The position numbers and the translations under genes were made by a program. From NCBI GenBank assembly GCA_004335835.1, contig RWJK01001183.1, positions 67,125 to 131,124 of the forward strand: a stretch of 64,000 nt of DNA, read 5' to 3'. The DNA is from Scenedesmus sp. ARA3 (taxonomy: Eukaryota; Chlorophyta; Chlorophyceae; Sphaeropleales; Scenedesmaceae). Below, piece after piece: positions 1 through 11,620 of this stretch (position 1 is its first letter; each line of letters starts with the position of its first letter). Below the pieces are notes generated by a model. That model was not told where the DNA came from and ran no database searches. It saw nothing but the letters and a program-made list of their open reading frames with translations.

Positions 1-62
1 GCTGTGCTGTGCTGTGCTGTGCTGTGCTGTGCTGTGCTGTGCTGTGCTGTGCTGTGCTGTGC
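1..62. repeat. Pentanucleotide microsatellite (GCTGT)n
   Basis: About twelve perfect GCTGT units run to the window edge and end in GCCGTGCCGCAG. That end looks like the 3' splice site of the intron before the chitin-binding exon. It shows that satellite DNA feeding directly into an acceptor is not limited to CTG triplets. Confidence 0.9.
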
Positions 63-72
63 CGTGCCGCAG

Positions 73-363
73 ACGCTCGTGAGGTCGCCCCTGGTGGTGC
101 ATGTGGGCCCACACACAATGCCATCTGCCCGGGAATGCAGTGCTGCAGCGTGTACAGCTACTGCGGGGTGCAGCCCGGTGAGATATGGAGATATTGGCTA
201 TGGAAAGATTGTCACTATGACTATGGAGCCATGACGGGCTGCACCAAGGGCCCACCGTGCACAATTGCAAAACCATAGGGGCAACGTACGCGAAGGCACC
301 AAGGGGGGAGTGCTGCAAAAAATGTGGTGGTGCTGTTGCTGCTGCTTCTGCTGTTGCTGCTGT

Positions 364-402
<39 letters not shown>

Positions 403-601
403 GTCAGATCACTGCGCCCCCTCCAACTGCACCAAGAGCTGGGGCCACTGCTGGGCTGACAAACCCACCCCTAGCCCTGCCCCCAGCCCCACCCCTAGCC
501 CTGGCCCTGAGCCCACTACAGCTGGCAATGCAGCTGCCGCGCAAGGTGGCAAGCCGGGCATGCCTCTTGACAGGATTGCCATCATTGTCTGCTCCCTGTG
601 A
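73..601 (+). CDS. Chitin-binding (hevein-type, CBM18) domain protein, 5' partial
   Basis: Two exonic pieces are visible. The first (from about 73, after GCCGCAG) reads CGPTHNAICPGMQCC and continues SVYSYCG, the cysteine pattern of a type 1 chitin-recognition domain (CGxx...CPxxxCCSxxxYCG). It continues to about 278 with further cysteines. After an intron ending in a (CTG)n-TCAG acceptor (about 406), a second exon reads CAPSNCTKSWGHCW followed by a Pro-rich linker of PSPAPSPTPSPGPEP type, as in modular algal wall proteins. The donor of the first exon is not clear. The second exon may end at CAA-G/GTGGCA (about 546) rather than at the in-frame stop at 599-601. Family knowledge: CBM18 domains bind chitin or GlcNAc polymers and are secreted. 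What enzyme or structural part they are attached to lies outside the window or is not readable. The domain call is fairly safe; the gene model is not. Confidence 0.6.
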
Positions 602-738
602 GTCATCGCGCAGTAACCACGCAATATACTGTAGTGACACCTAGCAGTGGATGATGCAAGTACACGTTGTCACGACCGCCGTGTTTGAGAGACACAATTT
701 GAAATGGTCAAACCGGTCGTGCTGAGTCGGCACTGTGA

Positions 739-783
<45 letters not shown>

Positions 784-2027
784 GATTGCTGCAGGCTGGG
801 TGGCGTGAGTGCCATTGTCGCTGTGACCTACACTGTGGAAGTGGCGCCTCAAACACAGAGCAGTCAAGGTGGGCAGGTGGAACCTGGGATGCCATCGTGT
901 GAACCAGCGACGTTCGACGACAGGGCTAAAATCACAGTCAGGGGCGGCGCGCGATTCTGTGACATATGCAGGAACAAACTTACACACCAAATGATCAATT
1001 AGCTGAATCTCTCAGTCAGTGTTTGGCTAACTTGATGATAAGTGCAGGTCATGCCACTTGTGTCAACTGGACCTGACTGCCAGGCTGCTGCTGCTGCTGC
1101 TGCTCCTGGAAATGCTGCTGGTTATGCCGCCGCCGCTGCTGCTGTTGCCTGCAGGCCAACAGTTTCTTCTCACCCCGCCGCTCAGGGCCATCACCAAGCC
1201 CAGCCCTGCACACCCCCGGCAGCGTTAGTGGCTCCTGCCGCTCTTTTGGTGGTGCTGCTGCTGAGCGGCACGACAAGTTGTGGCCCAAGGTGAAGTCTGT
1301 GGCCCTTAGCAGCCACCCATCAGGTGGCATGGACACTAGGCCGGGCCTGCACGAATCTGCAGCAGATCAGGGCAGCCGGCGCGGTGGTGCATCATTGGTG
1401 TGAGCGCATCATTGGTGCATCATTGGTGTGAGCGAAAGCGTACTGCCCTGCCAGGGAGTGGTACTGCCTGACTGGGGGAGTTGCAGCGCAAAAACATGGC
1501 GGTGGCAGCATGCTGTGCAGCGTCAATGTAACGCACAACATATCCTTGTAGTTGGAATGGTGCTGCTGTAGCAATCTCTTGGCCCAGCACAGACACCTAC
1601 TGGGTAGGGCTGAGCCCACTTGACTGGTGGTGTCACACCATTCAATGGTGTATGAAGGTGTCCTGGGTACAGGACAATACACGATACCGCGCAAGGTTGA
1701 GCCGTTCACATGCGTCAGGTACTTTGATTGCCATTCCCTGCCTTAATCGTCTTTCCAGCGAAGCTGTGCGTGAACGGACTCCCAGCAACAACACACAGGG
1801 AACGTCTAATGCTGCAGTTTGCTTCACAGCTGCCGATCATATCGTTACAAACGCGTCTTTAGTTGATTTAACTAACAGAAGTTGTTAAACACACGGTCGC
1901 ACAGGACAGGCCAATCCAGCACCTGAGAGGGTAGCAACTGCTGCACCTGACAGCAGCAGCACAGCAGGCATGCGGTGACTCTTGTCGAAACCGCCATGCA
2001 CCCGTCTCCATAGTCACACCCTCAGCT
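602..2027. other. Stretch without a supported gene
   Basis: Contains (CTG)n runs at about 738-781 and 1084-1100, a second CTG-like run at 1126-1145 and direct repeats of GCATCATTGGTGTGAGCG near 1389-1435. Some of it may be the remainder of the chitin-binding gene, because open segments such as 805-1002 exist, but I see no domain or phase-compatible exon chain. The last part holds the COG6 promoter and 5' UTR; I recognise no TATA box or other site. Confidence 0.4.
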
Positions 2028-4205
2028 ATGAGTTCATCTGCTCTGGCCCCTGGCCTAGCCAGGAAGGTCAAAAAGGTGGGACAGGCTCCCTTTTACTGCT
2101 GCAGCACCAACTGCCAGCGCCTGCAAGCCCAGCAGCATATGCAGTGCAGCGATGCACACTGTAGCCAAACTGCTCTGAAAGGGTCAAACTTTCACTAGCT
2201 ACTGCGTTGACTGCAGATCCTTGAGATCAAGACAGAGTCGCCTGATGTCATCAACGCGCTCAGCACACTATCAGGCATCTATGCTGACAATACGCCAGCA
2301 GCGCGCCGCCAGCTGCGCTGCACCATCGAGCAGCGCGGGCTAGACATCAATGGGCAGTTCCTGCAAGCAGCAGAGGCAGTCATGCAGGTAAGCTGGTGAG
2401 CTAGAAGCTGGGTGACAGCAGCACCGCTGTGCTGCAGCGAGGTGCATGTTGCACCATTGAGCAGCGGGGGCTGGACATAAACAGGCAGTTCCTGCAAGCA
2501 GCAGAGGCAGTCATGCAGGTAGGCTTGTTTCTAGTGCTATGACAGCAGCAGTGTTAGTAGCGCGGCAGCAAGCTGCGCTGCGCCATTGAGCAAGGGAGCA
2601 GCGCATTTGTTCAGGCAGTTCCTGCAAGCAGCAGAGGTGGTCATGCAGGTATGTAGAGGCGGTGATGCAGGGTTGTCCATTTAGTTCCCGCGAGCGGCAC
2701 AGGCAGTCATGCAGGCAAGCTGCTGCTGATGTAGCAGCTGGGAAGCAGCATTGCCCACAGCGGTGCTGCAGCGACCTGCATGCTGCACCACTGAGAAGCC
2801 AGGGCATCGCAAACCATTCATCCACACAAGAGCAGCACTGCAGGCACTGAACACTCTCCATGCCGCCGCCTGCTGATTCATGTCACGTTTGCAGGCGCTG
2901 GATGATGTGCAGGGCCAGCTAGACGGCCTCTCCTCTTCCTGTGGCGCCATCTCCTCTGCGCTGCCTACTGCTCGGGGCACTGCTTCTGGGCTGCTGGCTG
3001 ATGCTGACAAGGCGGAGCCATTGCCTGTTGTTGCGTCCTGCAGGTGCTGGGTGGCGTCCGATGTGCAGGGGCGGCTTATCTTGGGACACCTGAACAAAGC
3101 ACAACTGCAACTCCATCCATGCCACCGCCACTGCCTGCTGATTCATGTCACGTTCGCAGGCGCTAGACGACGTGCAGGGGCAGCTGGATGGCCTGTCCTC
3201 TTCTTGTGGAGCTATTTCGTCTGCGCTCTCAACTGCTCGGGGTACCGCTTCTGGGCTGCTGGCTGATGCTGACAAGGCTGGGCGGGAGCTTGGGGCTCTG
3301 GAAGCAAAGCGGCAGATGGTGGAGCAGTTCTTGGACAAGTACCAGCTCACACCTGAGGAGGTGCGGGGCTGCTCCTCTTTTTTCTATTTCTTTTTTACGA
3401 TGGTATGTTGGTGGCCGTTGGGTGGCGCATGATTACAAGGGGGCTTTGGCAGCTGCTGTGTCTGCGAGTCTGTTTGGCGGCCTCAGGGCTGCTGGCTGAT
3501 GCTGACAAGGCTGGGCGGGAGCTGGGGGCGTTAGAAGCCAAGTGGCAGATGGTGGAGCAGTTCCTGGACAAGTACCAGCTCACACCTGAGGAGGTGTGTG
3601 GTTTGTTTGTTTGTTTGCTGTGGTTAAGCACGGTTTGGCGCTGGTAGTTTGGTGCTGGTTGCATAAAGTATAGTGCAGGCAGGGCTTGGGGGCGATTGTG
3701 CTGGCTAGTGTCATTTTATCTAGTGTGTTTGCCAGGTGAGAGGCTGCCTCAGGGCTGTTGGCTGATGCTGACAAGGCTGGGCGGGAGCTGGGGCTCTCGA
3801 GGCCAAGCGGCAGATGGTGGAGCAGTACCCTGGACAAGTACCAGCTCACACCACAGGAGGTGTACGGGTTGGGTGTGGCTTTGTGTGTGTTTTGCGTGGT
3901 CTTCTGCTTGTTGCGGTGGTAGTTTGGCGCTGGTTTCTGCCTTTGAAACGCAAGGCGCCCTTGGGAGCCGCTGCATCACGCACTTTGTGTGTTTCCTGAT
4001 AGCGAGGCGGCCTCGGGGCTGCTGGCAGATGCTGGAAGGGCAGGAGAGCTCTCTTCTGCATCTGCATCTGCTCTTTTGTGCATACTGTTGTGTGGAGCCA
4101 TGACTGGATGCACTGCTGCCTGAGCGTGCTGCTGCAACCACATGCTAGCAAGGAAGCAATTGCCTCTTCACCTGTGATCAGAATGCAAATTGCAATGCCG
4201 CACTT

Positions 4206-4236
<31 letters not shown>

Positions 4237-4528
4237 AGGTGGCGGTGCTGCAGGCGGGCCGCGTGGGTCCTGAGTTCTTGCGGCCCTGTCCCGTGTGCGT
4301 TCAATCCACGAGCACCGCAGGGGCCTGCTGCGCAACTTGCAGGACACCCGTAATGGCCGCTGGGCTGAGTACAGTTCAGCAAAGCACATCTTGTGTTGCA
4401 CATGCTGATGTCGAGTGCTGCTGCTGCTGCTGCTGCTGCGGGTGGCGGTGCTGCAGGCGGGCCGCGTGGGCCCTGAGTTTTTTGCGGTGCTCAGCCGTGT
4501 GCGCTCCATCCACGAGCACTGCAGGGAC

Positions 4529-4560
<32 letters not shown>

Positions 4561-7500
4561 GCTGCGTCTGCGTGAGCTGTAACATACTCCGGCTGCTGCG
4601 CTGGGGAAGGCCAACAACATGCCTCTTTGCCTGCACCCATTATAACAATGCTGCTGCTGCTGCTGCCGCCGCAGGTGGCAGTGCTGCAGGCGGGCCGTGT
4701 GGGTCCGGAGTTTTTCGCGGCCCTGTCACGCGTGCGCTCCATCCACGAGCACTGCAGGGGCCTGCTGCGCAGCGCACACCAGCGGGCGGGGCTGGAGCTG
4801 ATGGATGCAATGGCTGCACACCAAGAGGCGGCTTACGAGCACCTATGCAGGTATCTACCTTTGAAATTGTCGTACCTTTTACTTGCATTGTCACATCTCT
4901 TGGCAATAAGTGGCACAACCAGCGGGCGGGGCTGGAGCTGATGGATGCAATGGCGGCACACCAGGAGGCAGCTTACGAGCACCTTTGCAGGTAGAATACA
5001 TATTTTTGGTTCTCTGTCATTACTGCTGTGTTTGTTTTGAGGGTTTACCGGCACCAACAGCGGGCAGGGCTGGAGTTGATGGATGCGATGGCAGCATACC
5101 AGGAGGCAGCTTACGAGCATCTGTGCAGGTGGGAAAGGGAGTGCAACTCCTGATGCACATGCACAACATGCTGCTGCCGCTGCCCGTACCGCTCGCGCAT
5201 CCTGTGTGGTTAATGCGCTCTTGTGTGGTTGGAGCTGATACGCGACGGCAGCGCACCAGGAGGCGGCTTACGAGCACCTAAGCAGGTGGGATACTACCTG
5301 CAGGTACAATTCCAAGGGCTCGAAGCTGTGTGCGTGTCAACCTGCTGCTGCTCTTGCCGCTCTTCAGACTCGCATATCGTGTGTGGCTGAGCTCCTTGGT
5401 GCGGCGTAGTGACAGTCAATAACGACGCAGCTAGTGCTGCTGCTGCCGCTTTTCATCTCAGGTGGGTGCAAGCAGAGTGCAGGAGCCTGGGAGAGAACGA
5501 TGCCCCAGAGGTGGACCCAACGCTGACAGCCGCAGTGGCAGCACTGCGGGACAGGCCCGTGCTGTTCAAGTACTGCGCTGAAGAGGTGCGCTTGAAGGGT
5601 TGGTGCATGCGCTCTGTTTCTGTGCTGCTTTTGGCTGTGCCCATGTGAAGAAGTGCTGCTGCTGCTGCAGCAGCTAGTCTATAGATATGGTCCTAGCTGC
5701 AGCTGCAGCGTGATTACGCGCTGTATCAACATTGTAACCCATCCCTCCTGTCGACATGCTTCTGCACAATGCTGCTGCCTCTGAAGCTTGCTTTCCCATG
5801 CTTTTCACTGCTGCTTTTAGGTGGCTGGCGTGCGTCATGGTGCGCTTCATCGTGGCACTTACGTGGGGCGGCCCTGGGGGGCTGCTGTTGCTTTCGCGCT
5901 ATGTTGTCGTTTATTTGCCGAACACATGTGCTTGCTGCTGCTGCTTCTGCTGCACCTGCTGCTGCTGCTGCTGCTGCTGCAAGGTGGCGGGTGCCAGGCA
6001 TGGTGCGCTGTTCCAGCGCTTCATTGTGGCGCTGACGCGAGGTGGCCCTGGGGGGCTGCCGCGGCCCATTGAGATGCACGCACACGATCCTCGACGATAT
6101 GTTGCTGACATGCTGGCTTGGGTGCACCAGGTGGGCACAATACTTGTGATCTTGCGCCAGAAAGTGCAGGGGTTTGTGGGTTCCGTAGCGGCTTAGGTCA
6201 TGTTGCTGACATGCTGGCCTGGGTGCACCAGGTGGGCACAATACTTGTGATCTTGCGGCAGAACGTGCAGGGGTGTTTAGGTTTGTGGGTTTCATAGCTG
6301 CTTGGGTCATGTGGCTGACATGCTGGCCTGGGTGCACCAAGCTCGTGGGGGTGCTCTGTGGCTGTTTGTAAGGTACGCATGTTTTGTCGGCACCTGGTTC
6401 GTCAAGATGCGCGCATAAATATTGCAGCCATGAGGTCCTGCAGGTTCCGATGTTGTGGCGCGCAAAACCCACAGTGCTTTCGAAAGCAGATCAAGCAGAT
6501 ATCAAACCTAATATTCGTCCGTCTTGGTTCTGCAGGCGCTGTGTGGGGAGCGTGAGTTGATTGTGGCTCTCTTCAGCGGGCGATGAATTTGAAATCAGTC
6601 AAACATGCACCACACTGAACTGCTGTCTTTTGGCTGCTGCAGGCGCTGTGTGGGGAGCGGGAGTTCATTGTGGCTCTCTTTGGCGAGCGATGATTTTGAA
6701 ATCAATCAAACAGGCACCACAATCAATTGCTGTCTTTTGGCTGCTGCAGGCGCTGTGTGGGGAGCGTGAGTTGATTGTGGCTCTCTTTGGCGAGCGATGA
6801 TTTTGAAGTCAGTCAAACATGCACCACAATCAATTGCTGTCTTTTGGCTGCTGCAGGCGCTGTGTGGGGAGCGGGAGTTCATTGTGGCCCTCTTTGGCGA
6901 GGGAGGGCAGCAGCAGCAGCAGCAGCGCGAGGGCTCCAGCGACCTGCAGCCAGCAGCAGCAGCCGGCACGCTGCAGCAGGGTGCTGCTGCTGCTGGTGAT
7001 GGCATGGGTTCTGCTGCCCTGCTTGACCGCATATTTGAGTCGGTTTGCAGACCGCTGAAGGTAGGTGGGCAATGCAGGCGCAGCAGTGCAGTCGAACATA
7101 TTGTGTGGGGATTGGTGTGCAGGCCGCTGCAAGTAAATAGCAAAACACGCTCTGGCGCACAGGCGGCAGAGCAGTATCAACTCGGATATAGCCCACCTCA
7201 CCCACCTCGATTTTCTTCCCTTGCAGGTGCGCGTGGAGCAGGTGTTGATGATGAGCCCGCCGCTGCTGCTGTGCTACCAGCTGGGCCAGCTGGCGGGCTT
7301 CTACCAGCGGCTGCTGGCAGATATCCTGGGGCCTGGGGCTGCCTTGAGCACCACAGTGGCGGGCTGCAGGGATGTGGCAAACAGGTGCGCACCTGTGCGA
7401 ACAGAGCTTAGAAAGCCCGCCACACGATGCCTCGTTCTGTGGTGGATGCTGGTTCAAGGTGTATGGTTCAAAGGCTTCAGGCTTCACGCCTTGGCTGTTT

Positions 7501-8411
7501 GTGGTTGCATGTTTCATGCTACCAGCTGAGCGACCCCTTCCTGGTGCGCTAACTCATGTTTGTTTCCCTTGCTGCTGCAGGACATTCCTGGAGCAGCTGA
7601 AGGCAGCCGGTGACCGGCTGCTGCGCACGCCGCCAGCACCCCCAGCTGACCTCAGCCCGCCAGCACAGGTGCGGCGGCTGAACTGGCTGTGTCCATCATT
7701 ATCGGTTGTATGGTAGTTGTCAATCAGGTGGTCCTGGTCGTATGGTTGTTTTTGTTATATGCCATCAACCCCTCGGTGGCTTCGAGGCCTGGCCTTTTTG
7801 CTGTGCCAGCACCCTCCGCTGACCTCACCCGCCAGCACAGGAGCAACAGCTGGATGTCTTGCAATCTTATGGTGTTACAAATCCTGCAGTGGCTTTTAGG
7901 AGTGGTGGTTGTGGTGTGTTTCTGTTCCACCCCCGTGCTGGCTGCGGCGATGCTCTCATTTAGCTGCAGCTGAGCGCCCGCATGCTGAAAGCAGCGCATT
8001 GCAGTATGTCACAGCTTGCTTGCGACAAAGTACGCATGCTGCCTCAGTCGTCAATGCGGTTGCTGTTTTGTCCTGGCACGCGCTGCTGCTGCTGCTGCCT
8101 GCAGGTCTCCCAGGCCATGCAGCTGCTGTCCGAGATCATCACCGCCCACGAGGGCAGCCTGCAGGCGGCAGGCCTCAGCAGCAGCACTCAGCAGCAGCAG
8201 CAGCAGCCAGCCGCCGACGGCAGCACGCCAGCAGCAGAGCAGGGTTTAGAGGCTGTGCTGGCTGCGGTTTTGAATCCGCTGCTGGAGATGGTGCGGCGGT
8301 CTGCTGAGGCGCTGAGCCCTGACAGCCCTGCACGGCTGGACGATGGAGGACGGCTGGACCCAACAGCACACAAGGTGGGCGCATTCCATGTTTTAGGTTG
8401 TTTGTTTGCTG

Positions 8412-8446
<35 letters not shown>

Positions 8447-9131
8447 CACGCTATTGTCAGGCTTGGCAGTGCTTGGTTGTGCATCTGCTGAGGCGCTCAG
8501 CCCTGACAGCCCTGCGCGGCTTGATGACGGGGGCAGGCTGGACCCCACAGCACACAAGGTGAGGAAGTTTTGCCCTTTATTCATTGTTTGCTGTTGCTTT
8601 GTATGCTATCATCAAGGCCTGCAAGAGCTCGTGTGTGCTTGCATAGAGCCCTGACAGCCTTGCACGGCTTGACGCTGGCGGCAGGCTGGACCCCACAGCA
8701 CACAAGGTGCGACCATATTTCATAAATTTTAGCTAGGTGTTCCTGATGCTTTACATGTCTTGTGATTCGGAAGTGCTGACTGGGCTGTCTGCTGAGCCCT
8801 GACAGCCCTGCGCGGCTGGATGACGGCGGGCGGCTGGACCCCACAGCACACAAGGTGCGCATTATATTAAGAAAGAAAGAAATACGATGAATGCAGAACA
8901 GTGGGTTTGATGTTTCGCAAAAGTCATGTGACGTTGCCTGTTGCTGCAGTTATATTGATATATTTTAAGTTTGGTAGTGCTTTGGCATGTCTGTGCTGGG
9001 CTGTGACAGCCCTGCGCAGGCCAGGGCGGACGAGGCAGGAGGCAGGCTGGGCGCAACAGCACACACATGACCCACGGAAGACGCTTGTGGCGCTGCCTGC
9101 CGCTGCTTGCTGTTCCTCTGCATGACATCTT

Positions 9132-9178
<47 letters not shown>

Positions 9179-11589
9179 TGTACACCGTCAACTGCCTGGC
9201 AGCCATGCAATCGGTGCTGGCGCTGCGGCCCGCAGCAGCCGGCAGAGCCACACAGATGGCTGACGCCATCAACAGGTGCGCTGCATGTTGTTTTCATTGC
9301 TGACGACGAACGATGATAACCTGCGGTTATGGTTTAGACCGACAGGCATACATGTTGCAGCCAGCACGCATGCTGTACAGCAGCCGGCAGAGCCACACAG
9401 CTGGCCGACGCCATTAACAGGCGCGTCCCATGGCTTATCAAAATCAACAGTAATATGGCAGCTAGCAGGCATGGTCTGTTCGAGTGTTGCCGATAGTGGT
9501 AATCTTGCAGCTAGTAGACGTGCCATGCCGCAGCCGGCAGAGCCACACAGCTGGCTGAGGCCATCAACAGGTGCGCTGCACTGATGGTTGTACTGCTGTT
9601 GTGCTGCAGGCAGCTGGACTCGCTGGTGGGCCGGCTGCTGGTCTACAATTCACTAATTACCAAGGAAATTTCACAAACGGTTGTACTGCCTGCTGCACTG
9701 CATTTTGTGCTGCAGGCAGCTGGACTCGCTGGTAGGCCAGGAGGTGGGCTGGCTGCTGGCCTGCCTGCTGATCTATCTGACGTACCGTCATCTGCATGTT
9801 GTACTGCCCTGTGTACTGTTTATTGTGCTGCAGCCAGCTGGACTCGCTGGTGGGCCAGGAGGTGGGCCGGCTGCTGATTTACACAATTCACCGATCAACA
9901 AAGAGGTTTCACCAACGGTTGTACTGCCTGCTGTACCGCTTGTTGTACGGCAGCCAGCTGGACTCCCTGGTGGGCCAGGAGGTGGGCCGGCTGCTGGCCT
10001 GCCTGCTGATATATCTGACGTACCGTTATTCTGCATGTTGTACTGCCCTGTGTACTGCTTATTGTGCTGCAGCCAGCTGGACTCGCTGGTGGGCCAGGAG
10101 GTGGGCCGGCTGCTGGTTTACACAATTCACCGATCAACAAAGAGGTTTCACCAACGCTTGTACTGCCTGCTGTACCGCTTGTTGTACTGCAGCCAGCTGG
10201 ACTCCCTGGTGGGCCAGGAGGTGGGCCGGCTGCTGGCACGCAGCGGGCTGGCAGAGGTGGTGGAGCGCGTGCGCCTGTACCAGGTGCGCTGATTGGTTGC
10301 TGTGCGGGCTCAAGTGGGTGCATGTTCTTTTCAGTGTGTGAAACAGACAAGTAGGCTGGCAGAGGTGGTGGAGCGCGTGCGCCTGTACCAGGTGCGGTTT
10401 TGTCCTTTCTTTACGTGTCATTGTTGCAGCCGTGTGTTTTGCCTAGGTGACAGCAATAACATGCACGCAGCGGCCTGGCAGAGGTGGTGGAGCGCGTGCG
10501 CCTGTACCAGGCGCGGTTTTGTCCTTTCTTTACGTGTCATTGTTGCAGCCGTGTGTGTGCTGCCTAGGTGACAGCAATAACATGCCCGCAGCGGCCTGGC
10601 AGAGGTGGTGGAGCGCGTGCGCCTGTACCAGGTGCGGTTTTCATATGTCAAGCTTGCTAAGATGGTGTTTGCGTGTGTTTGGGTTGCGTGAGTTGACTGG
10701 CTGGTCACTGCAACATCAAGCGAAATGAGGGCGCGCATGTAACACATGTGATGAGTGATGAAGGCACTGCCAAAGCTCACGCTACTACCTGCTGGCTGCT
10801 GGCTGCCCCTGTCTGCTGCAGGCATCAGCATCTATTGCCGGCGCCGCCCCTGCTGCCCCCCCTGGCGGCTGACTCCGCTCCGCAAACCCTACATGCTAAA
10901 AACCGCACTCACACCCCTGCGGTTCTCCCTCTTTTTGCACCCTACCGCAGGCTTCGGCGTCCATTGCTGGCGCTGCCCCTGCTGCTCCCCTGGCAGCTGA
11001 CCCCGCACTGTCGCTGGCAGCAGTGGTGGAGGCGCTGCGGCGCTTCTTTGTTGCCGTGAGCAGTCCGGACGCGCTGCCAGAGTTTGCTGGGATTCAGAGT
11101 CCAAGGCTGCGGGGCGATGCGGTCGCGAGGTATGCTTTTGTACACAGCATGTTACTTACTTGAAAACCAGTTTGTTGAGCTGCAGCGATTCTTATGCGGC
11201 GGCTAGCAGCCCTGATGCGCTGCCAGAGTTTGCAGGAAATTAAAGCCCGAGGCTGCGGGGCCACGCGGTTGCCAGGTGCACAGCACATTGTCCTATGCCG
11301 CGTTTCTGAATGCAAGTGTTTGGATGTGTGCTGCATTGTGTTTGGGTGGCTGAGGCGCTGCGGCGTTCCTTCGTGGCAGTGAGCAGCCCTGATGCACTGC
11401 CAAAGTTTGCGGGGATACAGAGCCCACCGCTGCGGGGCGACGCAGTTGCCAGGTAGGCAGCATGTTGTCCTATGCAGCGTTTGTGAGTGCAAGTGATTGG
11501 ATGTGTACTGTGTTGTGTTTCGGTTGCTGCGGCGCTTCTTTGTGGCGGTGAGCAGCCCGGATGCGCTGCCAGAGTTGGCATGAATTCAA

Positions 11590-11620
<31 letters not shown>

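Noticed and set aside
1..62. Window-edge GCTGT repeat as a telomere
   Set aside because: GCTGT is not a known telomere motif and the run leads straight into a coding exon acceptor.
1982..2164. Alternative COG6 start in the frame beginning at 1982
   Set aside because: That frame does not give the conserved N-terminus; the ATG at 2028 gives [11 protein letters not shown] in phase with exon 2.
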